A stretch of 64,000 bases of DNA from VAYN01 sp964540905 (GTDB lineage: Bacteria > Actinomycetota > Thermoleophilia > Solirubrobacterales > 70-9): assembly GCA_964540905.1 (NCBI GenBank), contig CAZIOS010000001.1, forward strand, positions 62,001 through 126,000, written 5' to 3'. Made by a program: the position numbers and the translations under genes. The notes beneath the pieces are model-generated. The model searched no databases and was not told where the DNA came from. It worked only from the letters and a program-made list of their open reading frames with translations. Position 1 is the first letter of the stretch, and every line of letters starts with the position of its first letter. Positions 34,568 to 48,094 of this stretch are shown one piece after another.

Positions 34568-34620
34568 GCCACTTAGATTTCTTAGGCTTGAACAACGAAA
34601 CCCCTGGAGGTAGGCAGAAA

Positions 34621-36512
<1,892 letters not shown>

Positions 36513-36516
<4 letters not shown>

Positions 36517-37067
36517 GGTTCGCTGAGGACGGCTCGAACGAGCCCCGGCCCGCGGGTCCTGTCGGGGAGGAGGGGGAGGCCGACGGCGGAGACGTCGAGA
36601 GGGATCTCGACGCTCTCCTGGCTGACGCCGAAGCGAAAAGGGATGAGTACCTGGACATAGCTCGCAGGACCAAAGCTGACTTCGAGAACTTCAAGAAGCG
36701 GATGACGGCGGAGGTTCAGGCCGCGTCGACTCGCGGAAAGCTTCAGATGGCGCGGGACGTCGTTCCCGTGCTCGATGACTTGGAGCGGGCTCTGCAGGCG
36801 GCGGGGCTGGACCCCGAGGGCGACTCCGAGGACGGGCTGGCGCACGGTGTCCTGCTCGTCTTTCGCGGGCTGCGGGAGACGCTGACGCGGAACGGGATCG
36901 AGCAGGTCGACCCGAAGGGCGAGAGGTTCGACCCGACCCAGCACGAGGCGCTCTCGACGATGCCGGTTGAGAGCGTCGACTCGGGCATCGTGGTCGAGGT
37001 GATGCAGAAGGGCTACCGGTTCGAGGACCAGCTGATCCGGCCGGCGCGCGTGGTGGTCAGCGAGTAG
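36513..37067 (+). CDS. grpE: Nucleotide exchange factor GrpE
   Basis: A 184-residue homodimeric exchange factor that releases ADP from DnaK. A long N-terminal helix (about 25-75; DEYLDIARRTKADFENFKKR) forms the dimer coiled coil and the C-terminal beta domain carries FDPTQHEALSTMPVESVDSG and QKGYRFEDQLIRPARVVVS. The GTG start overlaps the dnaK stop (GTGA), coupling translation and stoichiometry. Confidence 0.96.
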
Positions 37068-37074
37068 GAGAAAC

Positions 37075-38187
37075 GTGGCTGACGAGCTCTACAAGACGCT
37101 GGGCGTCTCGAAGAAGGCGTCCGACGAGGAGATCAAGAAGGCGTACCGGAAACTGGCCCGGAAATACCATCCTGACCGCAACCCGGACGACCCCGCCGCC
37201 GAGGAGAAGTTCAAGGAGATCTCGGCCGCCCACGATGTCCTCGCCGATCCCGAGAAGCGCAAGGAGTACGACGCCGGCGGTGCCTTCGGCGGCTTCGGCG
37301 GCGGCCAGGGCAACCCGTTCGGCGGTGCCGCCGGCGGGGCGCCGTTCGGCACCGGCCAGGCGGCCGGCTTCGGCGACATCTTCTCCTCGATCTTCAGCCG
37401 CGGCGGCCGCGCGCAGCCGCAGCAGGTCCGCGGCCGCGACCTCGAGACCGAGATCCAGCTCAGCTTCGACCAGGCGATCAACGGCGCCCAGATCAGCGTC
37501 ACCGTGCCGAAGGCCGGGCGCTGCCCGACCTGCCACGGCAGCGGCGCCAAACCGGGCACCGGCCCGGTCACCTGCCCGCGCTGCGAAGGCCGCGGCGTCG
37601 ACGCCCAGAGCCAGGGCTTCTTCTCGATCAGCCAGCCCTGCCCGCAGTGCGGCGGCGCCGGCCAGATCATCGAGCACCCCTGCCCGACCTGTGGCGGCTC
37701 CGGCCTCACCCAGCAGACCAAGCGCTACAAGGTCAACGTCCCGGCCGGGGTCAGGGACGGCACCCGGATCCGGCTCGCCGGCAAGGGCGAGGACGGGCCG
37801 CACGGCGGCCCCGCCGGCGACCTCTACGTGACCACCCGGGTCGTCGCCTCGCCGATCTTCAGGCGGCTCGACGACGGCAACCTCGAGGTGACGGTGCCGA
37901 TCACGATCCCGGAGGCGCTGCGCGGCGGCACGATCGAGGTGCCGACCCTGACGGGGACGAAGAAGATCAAGGTCCCGGCCGGGACCAAGCACGGGACGGT
38001 CCAGCGCCTGCGCGGCGAGGGCCCGCCGAAACCGAAGGGAAAGGGCAACGGCGAGATCCGCTACCGGCTCGAGATCGAGGTGCCGCAGGAGCTGAGCGAG
38101 GAGCAGGGCGAGGCGGTCGCGAAGCTGGCCGAGGCCTTCAACGGCGCCGACCCGCGCGCCGGGTTGCTGGGGAAGGCGGCTGGATGA
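37075..38187 (+). CDS. dnaJ: Chaperone DnaJ (Hsp40)
   Basis: A 370-residue type I Hsp40. J domain at residues 1-68 with HPD (KYHPDRNPDDP), a Gly/Phe-rich segment about 69-115, four zinc repeats CPTCHGSG, CPRCEGRG, CPQCGGAG and CPTCGGSG, then the C-terminal substrate-binding domains. It delivers clients to DnaK and stimulates its ATPase. GTG start seven bases after grpE with GGAGA upstream. Its stop overlaps the hspR start. Confidence 0.97.
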   Translation: MADELYKTLGVSKKASDEEIKKAYRKLARKYHPDRNPDDPAAEEKFKEISAAHDVLADPEKRKEYDAGGAFGGFGGGQGNPFGGAAGGAPFGTGQAAGFGDIFSSIFSRGGRAQPQQVRGRDLETEIQLSFDQAINGAQISVTVPKAGRCPTCHGSGAKPGTGPVTCPRCEGRGVDAQSQGFFSISQPCPQCGGAGQIIEHPCPTCGGSGLTQQTKRYKVNVPAGVRDGTRIRLAGKGEDGPHGGPAGDLYVTTRVVASPIFRRLDDGNLEVTVPITIPEALRGGTIEVPTLTGTKKIKVPAGTKHGTVQRLRGEGPPKPKGKGNGEIRYRLEIEVPQELSEEQGEAVAKLAEAFNGADPRAGLLGKAAG

Positions 38188-38539
38188 TGGCGGCGAGCAG
38201 GCGCAGCCGAATCGAAGTCACGATCGACGACGAGCGTGGCGTCTTCATGATCTCGGTCGCCGCCGAGCTGGCCGAGATGCACCCGCAGACGCTGCGGATG
38301 TACGAGGCGCGGGGGCTGATCGCGCCGAAGCGCTCGCCGAAGAACACCCGCCTCTACTCGCAGCGTGACGTCGAGCGGCTGCGCCGGATCCAGCAGATGA
38401 CCGCGCAGGGGCTGAACCTGGTCGGGGTCGAGACGGTGCTGGCGCTGGAAGAGCGGCTGGCGAAGGTCAGCGCCGAGCTGGGGCGGGCGCGGCGGCGGGC
38501 CGCAGAACTCGAAGGGCAAGGGAAAGGAGGGCGGCGCTG

Positions 38540-38540
<1 letters not shown>
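38184..38540 (+). CDS. hspR: MerR-family heat-shock regulator HspR
   Basis: A 118-residue MerR-type repressor: FMISVAAELAEMHPQTLRMY is the HTH of HspR proteins, followed by RGLIAPKRSPKNTRLYS and a short dimerisation helix with ALEERLAKVSAEL. In actinobacteria HspR represses the dnaK operon and clpB with DnaK as co-repressor. Its position between dnaJ and clpB is the expected autoregulated layout. The start overlaps the dnaJ stop and its own stop overlaps the clpB start (TGATG). Confidence 0.93.
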
Positions 38541-41125
<2,585 letters not shown>

Positions 41126-41250
41126 GCTTCTATCGAGATTCCTTTGCCCAAATCGACGGCGGACTGCGATCCGACGGTCATCCCTGCGGTTTCAAGGGAA
41201 AAGGGCGACAATCCCAAATAAGCTTTTTGCGGACGTTTTCAACCAGCTAA

Positions 41251-42210
41251 ATGTTCAGACGGCAAGCCATAGAGCCGGATCCCACCCCGGCGCGGACCGA
41301 GGCCAGCGATAGCGCGCTGCGCCCGCGCCTCGGCGATCTCGCGCGGAACGCCGGGGAGGGACTCCGGCGCGGCGCTACCGAGACCACCCGCACCGGCGCC
41401 GAACTGGTCCGCGAGCCGGTCGAAAGAGCGGCCTGGGGACTGCGCCGCGGGCTGATCTGGCGGCTCGAGGACCGCGTCGGCGGCGGCGGCCGCCCGGCTC
41501 GCGCGCTCGGCTTCGGCGCCGTCGTGCTGCTGGCCGCCGCCGCTGGCGTCGGCGGGCTGATCTGGGCCGCCCCCGACGGGCCCCAGGGCGTCGCCGCGAC
41601 CAGGACCGCGGTCGCCGTCGTCCCCGCGACGGCGCCGAGCAAGCCGGCGACCCCGCCGGCGCCGACCCTGCACGGCGCCGCGCCGAGCTTCGCCCCGGCG
41701 CCGGGCACCGAGGCCAAGCTCGGCAAGGCTGAAGAGATCGCCTCCGCCTCGCGCCATCACCACTCCTCCCCCGCCACCGTGGCGACCGGGCCGGCGGCGG
41801 GCGAAGTGATCTCCTCGACCCCGCAGAAGTCGACCGCGACCGCCTCCTCCAGCGCCAAGCAGCAGGCGGCGGGCAGGCCGGCCGGGCCGGCGGCGATCGG
41901 GGTCGCGCGTGAATTCGCCGACGCCTTCGTCCGCTACGAGACCGGCCACAGCGACGGCGTCGTCCGCAAGGCGTTCGGCAAGACGGCGACGCCGGAGCTG
42001 ACCCGGGCGCTGCTGCGGCGGCCGCCGCGGCTGCCCGCCAACGTCAAGGTGCCGAAGGCCAAGGTCCTCAACGTCGTCGCCGGCCCCTCGCAGGGGTCGG
42101 TCTACGCGGTCAGCGTCTCGCTGCTGCGGGTCGGGGTCACCTCGGAGCTGCGGCTGAGCATGGAACAGCTGAAAGGCAAGCAGTGGCGAGTAACCAACGT
42201 GCTCGGCTGA
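41251..42210 (+). CDS. Membrane-anchored protein of unknown function
   Basis: A 319-residue protein. About 85 hydrophilic cytoplasmic residues precede one membrane helix (about 86-108, ALGFGAVVLLAAAAGVGGLI), then a long Ala/Pro/Ser-rich linker (about 115-215) and a compact C-terminal domain (about 220-319; AREFADAFVRYETG, VLNVVAGPSQGSVYAVSVSLLR) of alpha+beta appearance, resembling small extracytoplasmic NTF2-like or TcpC-like folds. Not assigned. The next gene, a secreted wall hydrolase, begins two bases later, so this may anchor or regulate it. ATG at 41251 lies in AT-rich sequence without a clear ribosome-binding site. Confidence 0.68.
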   Translation: MFRRQAIEPDPTPARTEASDSALRPRLGDLARNAGEGLRRGATETTRTGAELVREPVERAAWGLRRGLIWRLEDRVGGGGRPARALGFGAVVLLAAAAGVGGLIWAAPDGPQGVAATRTAVAVVPATAPSKPATPPAPTLHGAAPSFAPAPGTEAKLGKAEEIASASRHHHSSPATVATGPAAGEVISSTPQKSTATASSSAKQQAAGRPAGPAAIGVAREFADAFVRYETGHSDGVVRKAFGKTATPELTRALLRRPPRLPANVKVPKAKVLNVVAGPSQGSVYAVSVSLLRVGVTSELRLSMEQLKGKQWRVTNVLG

Positions 42211-42212
42211 GG

Positions 42213-43877
42213 ATGAGTCGGACCGGCCGCAAGATCCTCGCGTTCGCCGCGACCGCCACGGCCACCGGCGCGCTCTCTGCCGCGGTCGCGGTGGCGGCGC
42301 CGGCCGCGGCGAACGGCGGCGCCGCGCTCGCCGCGCCGACGCCGGCCGCCGCCCCGGCGCCGCTGCAGCAGGGGACGACCCTGGCGCCGCCGGCAACCTC
42401 CACTCCCTCCTCTCCGCAGGCCAGCGGCGGCGTCTCCGCCGGCGCCGGCGAAGCGGCCGCACCGGCGCAAGAAAAAGCGCCGGCGCCGGCCAGCGAAGGC
42501 GAAGCGAACGAAGGCGCCCTGCCCGCCCCCGGGCCCTCGGAAGCGCTGGCGATCCCCTCGCTGCCGGCCTCCAGCTGCGCCGCCACCGGGGTGCCGCCGG
42601 TGCTGATCCCGATGTACCAGCGGGCCGCCGCGGCCTACGGGCTCGGCCCGCAGGGGCCGGCGGTGCTGGCCGGGATCAACGAGGTCGAGACCGGCTTCGG
42701 CACCAACATGGGGCCCTCCTCCGCCGGCGCCGAGGGCTGGATGCAGTTCATGCCCGAAACCTGGGCGACCTGGGGCGTCGACGCCAACGGTGACGGGGTC
42801 AAGGACCCCTACAACCCCGAAGACGCGATCTTCGCCGCCGCCCGCTACCTCAGCGCCTCGGGGATGCCGGCCGACACCTACGGCGCGATCTTCGCCTACA
42901 ACCACGCCGACTGGTACGTCAGCGAGGTCCTCGCCAACGCCGGCTGCTACGCCTCCGAAGTCGGCGATCCGGCCTTCGCCGCCGACGGCCTCGGCCCCCA
43001 GATCGAAGTCCTGCGCTGCAACCCGGCCGCCGGCTGGAAAAAGGAAATCCCCGCCGCCTACCTGGAAGCGTTCGAGCAGGCCGCCGCCCGCTACGAACTC
43101 GGCAAGCGCGGCGTCTGGGCGCTGGCGGCCGTCGCCCACCTGGAGTCGAACTTCGGCCAGGGGATGACGAAGAAGGAGATGCACGCCGAAGGCCCGCTCG
43201 GGCTGCAGCCGTGGGAGTGGCGCCACTTCGCCGTCGACGGCGACGACGACGGCCACATCCGCCACGGCGACATCGCCGACTCGGCGGCGACCCTGGCGCG
43301 GCTGATCTGGTCGCGCGGCAGCCTCGCCGCCGGCATCTTCACCCACAACCAGGCCGAGTGGTTCGTGCAGGAGGTGCTGCAGCAGGCGGAAGAAATCGAA
43401 GGCGGCTGCAAGGTCAGCTACGTCGACTGGCGGGTGGCCCCGCTGGCCAGCGGCTTCGAGACCCCGGGGCCCGACGCGGTCCTGGTCGATGGCCTGGCCA
43501 GCGCCCCGCGCAGCGCCCCGCCGGCGGTGAAGGCGGCGATCGCCGCAGCCAACTCGATCTCCACCACCCCCTACGTCTGGGGCGGCGGCCACGGCTCCTG
43601 GTACTCCTACGGCTACGACTGCTCCGGCGCCGTCAGCTTCGCCCTCTACGGCGCCGGCCTGCTCGACACTCCCCTCACCTCCGGCGCCCTCGAGAGCTAC
43701 GGCGAACCGGGCCCCGGCAAGTGGATCACGATCTACGCCAACGCCACCCACGCCTACGCCGTGATCGCCGGCCTGCGCTGGGACACGGTCGGCGACGCCC
43801 ACGGCACCGGGCCGCGCTGGCACCCCGAACCGCCTTACCCGGAAGGGTTCGTGGTGCGGCACCCGACCGGTTACTGA
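42213..43877 (+). CDS. Secreted cell-wall hydrolase: two lysozyme-like domains plus NlpC/P60-like domain
   Basis: A 554-residue exported protein. A signal peptide (about 1-33) and an Ala/Pro linker (to about 110) precede a MltB/SLT-type lysozyme-like domain (about 120-235; GINEVETGFGTNMGPSSAGAE, WMQFMPETWATWG), a second, divergent copy (about 265-390; VAHLESNFGQG, GPLGLQPWEWRHFAVDGD) and a C-terminal NlpC/P60-like domain with YVWGGGHG and YDCSGAVSFAL (Cys nucleophile). Both lytic domains keep a Glu in the expected place (EVETGFG, HLESNFG). It would cut glycan strands and peptide stems. ATG at 42213 starts a proper signal sequence; an earlier in-frame GTG at 42183 does not. Confidence 0.83.
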   Translation: MSRTGRKILAFAATATATGALSAAVAVAAPAAANGGAALAAPTPAAAPAPLQQGTTLAPPATSTPSSPQASGGVSAGAGEAAAPAQEKAPAPASEGEANEGALPAPGPSEALAIPSLPASSCAATGVPPVLIPMYQRAAAAYGLGPQGPAVLAGINEVETGFGTNMGPSSAGAEGWMQFMPETWATWGVDANGDGVKDPYNPEDAIFAAARYLSASGMPADTYGAIFAYNHADWYVSEVLANAGCYASEVGDPAFAADGLGPQIEVLRCNPAAGWKKEIPAAYLEAFEQAAARYELGKRGVWALAAVAHLESNFGQGMTKKEMHAEGPLGLQPWEWRHFAVDGDDDGHIRHGDIADSAATLARLIWSRGSLAAGIFTHNQAEWFVQEVLQQAEEIEGGCKVSYVDWRVAPLASGFETPGPDAVLVDGLASAPRSAPPAVKAAIAAANSISTTPYVWGGGHGSWYSYGYDCSGAVSFALYGAGLLDTPLTSGALESYGEPGPGKWITIYANATHAYAVIAGLRWDTVGDAHGTGPRWHPEPPYPEGFVVRHPTGY

Positions 43878-43900
43878 GCGGGCGGTTCGTCCGCTCTGAC

Positions 43901-43949
43901 AGTGCGTTCGTCTTTTGTCGTGCTGGATCGGACCAAGGACGAATGCTCG
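43901..43949. repeat. Palindromic element, copy 2 of GCGTTCGTC family
   Basis: Imperfect 19-base arms at 43901-43919 and 43931-43949 (14 of 19 pairs) around the 11-base loop GTGCTGGATCG. It matches the perfect palindrome at 61317-61365 in arm sequence (GCGTTCGTC, AAGGACGAA), loop length and loop ends (GTG...GATCG). Located in the 157-base gap before the GYD-protein gene; the rest of the gap holds only that gene's ribosome-binding site. Confidence 0.7.
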
Positions 43950-44034
43950 CCCGATCCGGAGCCGCGCCGCTTCTTCGCTGCGCCAGATCAAGCGGAGCGG
44001 GTACCGTGTTCTCAACCTTTGAGAGGAGAGGGAT

Positions 44035-44316
44035 ATGCCTACCTATCTGATGCTGACCAACCTGACCGCCGAGGGCGTGCGGACGCTGAAGAACAACCCC
44101 GGCCGGGTCGCCGAGGTCAACAAGGAGGTCGAGCAGATCGGCGCCAGGGTCGTGGCGCAGTACGCGACGCTCGGCCAGTACGACTTCGTCACCGTGGTCG
44201 AGGCGCCCGACGAGAAGACGATGGCCAAGGTCTCGGTCGAGCTCGGCTCGCGCGGGACGATGACCAGCCAGACGCTGACCGCGATGTCGGCCGACGACCT
44301 GGCCGGCGCGCTCTAG
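44035..44316 (+). CDS. GYD-domain protein
   Basis: A 93-residue GYD-domain protein: MPTYLMLTNLTAEGVRTL, IGARVVAQYATLGQYDFVTV (the G-x-YD core) and VELGSRGTMTSQTLTAM. This ferredoxin-like small fold, related to Dabb and AsnC-type domains, probably forms multimers and binds a small ligand; function is unknown. GAGGAGAGGGA just upstream is a strong ribosome-binding site. It precedes purD by seven bases, so it may lead the purD-purE-purB transcript. Confidence 0.82.
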   Translation: MPTYLMLTNLTAEGVRTLKNNPGRVAEVNKEVEQIGARVVAQYATLGQYDFVTVVEAPDEKTMAKVSVELGSRGTMTSQTLTAMSADDLAGAL

Positions 44317-44323
44317 CGATTCG

Positions 44324-45607
<1,284 letters not shown>

Positions 45608-45616
45608 AGAGGCAAG

Positions 45617-46138
45617 ATGAACGAGATCTCAGAGGACCCGCAGCCGACGCCGACCGAGCCGCCCCCGGCCGAGGCCGCTCCCGGCCCCCCGCCGGCTCCG
45701 CTGGCCAGCGTTGAGGAAGCCTTCGAGGAAATCGAGGTCGACGCGCCGCTGGTCGGGATCATCATGGGGTCGAAGAGCGACAAGCCGAAGATGCAGCCGG
45801 CCGGGGCGGCGCTGCAAGAGGCCGGGATCAGCTACGAGGTGCGGGTGATGAGCGCCCACCGCGACCCCGAGCAGGTCCGCGAGTACTGCCACAACGCCCG
45901 CATGCGCGGCCTGCGGGTGATCATCGCCGGCGCCGGGATGTCGGCGGCGCTGCCCGGCGTCGCCGCCGCCCACACCGACCTGCCGGTGATCGGCGTGCCG
46001 ATCCTCGGCAAGTCGCTCGGCGGGCTCGACGCGCTGCTCTCGGCGGTGCAGATGCCGCCGGGGATCCCGGTCGCCTGCGTCGCCATCGACGGCGCCAAGA
46101 ACGCCGCCGTGCTGGCGGCGCGGATCATCCACGCATGA
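45617..46138 (+). CDS. purE: N5-carboxyaminoimidazole ribonucleotide mutase
   Basis: A 173-residue PurE. Residues 1-44 are a Pro/Glu-rich tail not found in typical PurE (about 160 residues); the enzyme proper starts PLVGIIMGSKSDKPKM, followed by VMSAHRDPEQV, IIAGAGMSAALPGVAAAHT and the QMPPGIPVACVAIDGAKNA end typical of class I enzymes that use N5-CAIR from PurK. No purK is in the window. ATG at 45617 has GAGGCAAG upstream; the tail could in principle be excluded by a later start, but no in-frame alternative has a good site. Its stop overlaps the purB start (ATGATG). Confidence 0.94.
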   Translation: MNEISEDPQPTPTEPPPAEAAPGPPPAPLASVEEAFEEIEVDAPLVGIIMGSKSDKPKMQPAGAALQEAGISYEVRVMSAHRDPEQVREYCHNARMRGLRVIIAGAGMSAALPGVAAAHTDLPVIGVPILGKSLGGLDALLSAVQMPPGIPVACVAIDGAKNAAVLAARIIHA

Positions 46139-47418
46139 TGCCCCGCTACACCCGCCCGGAGATCGGCGCGGTCTGGACTCCCCAGCGCAAGCTCGAGTGC
46201 TGGCTCGAGGTCGAGCTGGCGGCGACCGAGGCCTGGGCCGAGGAGGGCGCGGTCCCGGCCGCGGCGGCAGCGGCGGCGCGGGCGCAGGCCGCCTTCACCG
46301 TCGCGGCGGTGGATGAGCGCGAGCGGGTCACCGACCACGACGTCGCCGCCTTCGTCGATGTCGTCGCCGAGTCCGTCGGCGAGCACGGGCGCTGGATCCA
46401 CTACGGCCTCACCTCCTCCGACGTGCTCGACACGGCGCTGGCGCTGCAGCTGCGCCAGGCCGGCGAGATCGTCCTCGCCGGCGCCCGCGCCTACCGCGAC
46501 GCGCTGGTGGCGCGGGTGCTGGAGCACCGCGACACCCTCTGCGTCGGCCGCACCCACGGCGTCCACGCCGAGCCGACGACCTTCGGCCTGCGCCTGGCCG
46601 GCTTCGCCTTCGAGGCCGACCGCAACCTCGACCGGCTCGAGGAGGCATTCGAGCAGCTCGCCGTCGGCAAGCTCTCCGGCGCCGTCGGCACCTACGCCTC
46701 GATCCCACCGGCGGTCGAGGCGCGGGTGATGGAGCGGCTCGGGCTGGAGCGCGAGGACGTCGCGACCCAGGTGGTGCCACGCGATCGCCACGCGGTCCTG
46801 ACCGCGGCGATCGCCCTCGCCGGCGCCGGGTTGGAGCGTTTCGCGACCGAGGTCCGCAACCTGCAGCGGACCGAGGTGCGCGAGGTCGAGGAGCCCTTCG
46901 GCGCCGGCCAGAAGGGCTCCTCGGCGATGCCGCACAAGCGCAACCCGATCCGCACCGAGCGCATCACCGGCCTCGCCCGGGTGCTGCGCGGCTACGCCCA
47001 GACCGGGTTCGAGAACGTCGCCCTCTGGCACGAGCGCGACATCTCCCACTCCGGCGCCGAGCGGGTGATCCTGCCCGACGCGACGATCCTGCTCGACTAC
47101 ATGCAGGACCTCGCGACCAAGGTCGCCGCCGGGATGACCGTGCACGAGGGGCGGATGCGCGAGAACCTCGGCCTCACCCACGGCGCCCTCTTCAGCCAGC
47201 GCGCCCTCACCGCCCTGGTCGAGTCGGGAATGAGCCGCGACGACGCCTACCGCGTGGTCCAGGAGAACGCCCAGCGGGCCTGGGACACCGGCACCGAGTT
47301 CCGCGACCTGCTCGCCGCGGCGGCGCCCCAGCTCGACCTCGACGCCGTCTTCGACTACAGCGCCTACCTCACCCACCTGCCGGAGATCTTCGCCCGCCTC
47401 GAAGCGCTGGGCTCCTGA
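46135..47418 (+). CDS. purB: Adenylosuccinate lyase
   Basis: A 427-residue lyase acting twice in purine synthesis, on SAICAR and adenylosuccinate, releasing fumarate. Marks are RYTRPEIGAVWTPQRKLE, HYGLTSSDVLDTAL, GRTHGVHAEPTTFG (catalytic His) and the signature GSSAMPHKRNP (Ser loop). Complete. The ATG overlaps the purE stop, so the two are translationally coupled. Confidence 0.97.
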   Translation: MMPRYTRPEIGAVWTPQRKLECWLEVELAATEAWAEEGAVPAAAAAAARAQAAFTVAAVDERERVTDHDVAAFVDVVAESVGEHGRWIHYGLTSSDVLDTALALQLRQAGEIVLAGARAYRDALVARVLEHRDTLCVGRTHGVHAEPTTFGLRLAGFAFEADRNLDRLEEAFEQLAVGKLSGAVGTYASIPPAVEARVMERLGLEREDVATQVVPRDRHAVLTAAIALAGAGLERFATEVRNLQRTEVREVEEPFGAGQKGSSAMPHKRNPIRTERITGLARVLRGYAQTGFENVALWHERDISHSGAERVILPDATILLDYMQDLATKVAAGMTVHEGRMRENLGLTHGALFSQRALTALVESGMSRDDAYRVVQENAQRAWDTGTEFRDLLAAAAPQLDLDAVFDYSAYLTHLPEIFARLEALGS

Positions 47419-47433
47419 GGTAAGGTCGGCGGC

Positions 47434-47736
47434 ATGGTCCTCTACACCTGTGGACAGAAGACGCACGCGGGCAGCGTCGGCCATCCCTGCGGCAGAGCCG
47501 GCAAGGCGCTGGACCAGGCCGGCTACGAGTACGAGCTGAAGATCGTCGGCGGCTACCGGCTGCTGCCCTGGACCTGGGGCAGCCGCGACCAGGACCGGGC
47601 CGAGGTGAAGAAGCTGAGCGGCGGCAACAACGTGCCGATCCTCGTCCTCGACGACGGCGAGGTCATCTCCGGCTCCGGCGCGATCGCCGGCTGGGCCAGC
47701 GAACACCCGACGGCGCGGGCCCTCAAGTCCGAGTAG
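47434..47736 (+). CDS. Glutathione S-transferase N-terminal-domain-like protein
   Basis: A 100-residue thioredoxin-fold protein like a lone GST N-terminal or glutaredoxin-type domain: MVLYTCGQKTHAG, HPCGRAGKALDQAGYEYEL, NVPILVLDDGEVISGSGAIAGW (cis-Pro and Ser of the binding site). The expected C-terminal helical domain is absent. Two cysteines occur early (TCGQK, HPCGR). Thiol redox or ligand binding is inferred. It follows purB by 15 bases, perhaps on the same transcript, without an evident link to purines. Confidence 0.8.
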   Translation: MVLYTCGQKTHAGSVGHPCGRAGKALDQAGYEYELKIVGGYRLLPWTWGSRDQDRAEVKKLSGGNNVPILVLDDGEVISGSGAIAGWASEHPTARALKSE

Positions 47737-47752
47737 CCGGCCAACTCCCCGC

Positions 47753-48021
47753 TCAGTGGAGCGCGGTGAACATGCCGGCGAGCGCCAGCAGAGCGTGCCG
47801 ACCAGGCCGCCGCCGACGATCATGATCCCCTGCTGCAGCGCGTCGAACTTCGTCTCGAGCCGTTCGAAGCGCTGATTCATCTCCCCGAAGCGCCTGTCGA
47901 TCTGCTCGAAGCGCTTGTCGACCAGCTTGAACCGCTCGTCGACCAGACGGAAACCCTCGTCTACCCGGTAGCTGAGGTGGTCCAGCCTGTCGTCGCTCCA
48001 GCTCTGCCTCATCGCCTCCAT
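47753..48021 (-). pseudogene. Frameshifted heptad-repeat membrane protein
   Basis: Starting at ATG 48021 the frame encodes MRQSWSDDRLDHLSYRVDEG and then near-perfect heptads VDERFKL, VDKRFEQ, IDRRFGE, MNQRFER, LETKFDA, then a membrane segment QGIMIVGGGLVGTL. At about 47795-47805 the reading shifts: the expected end LLALAGMFTALH with a stop at 47753-47755 is in another frame, as if one base were lost from a CTCCTG-like run (or two gained). Such small coiled-coil plus one-helix proteins are common in actinobacteria. A sequencing error is the main alternative to a true mutation. Confidence 0.7.
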
Positions 48022-48094
48022 GATCGCACCACCGTAGACAAAAAGTTTCTACGCGTGGCGCGCTGAAAGCCAACTTTCCGTGACCGCTGGCGCG

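Noticed and set aside
34539..34620. HspR-binding HAIR element before dnaK
   Set aside because: Only a single CTTGAAC is present; the inverted partner at 7-base spacing is absent, so I do not call a HAIR site.
41126..41250. Cyclic di-AMP or other riboswitch before the cell-wall hydrolase pair
   Set aside because: The position is typical for such a switch, but none of the conserved aptamer blocks can be matched; only a weak CCCT/AGGG hairpin is seen.
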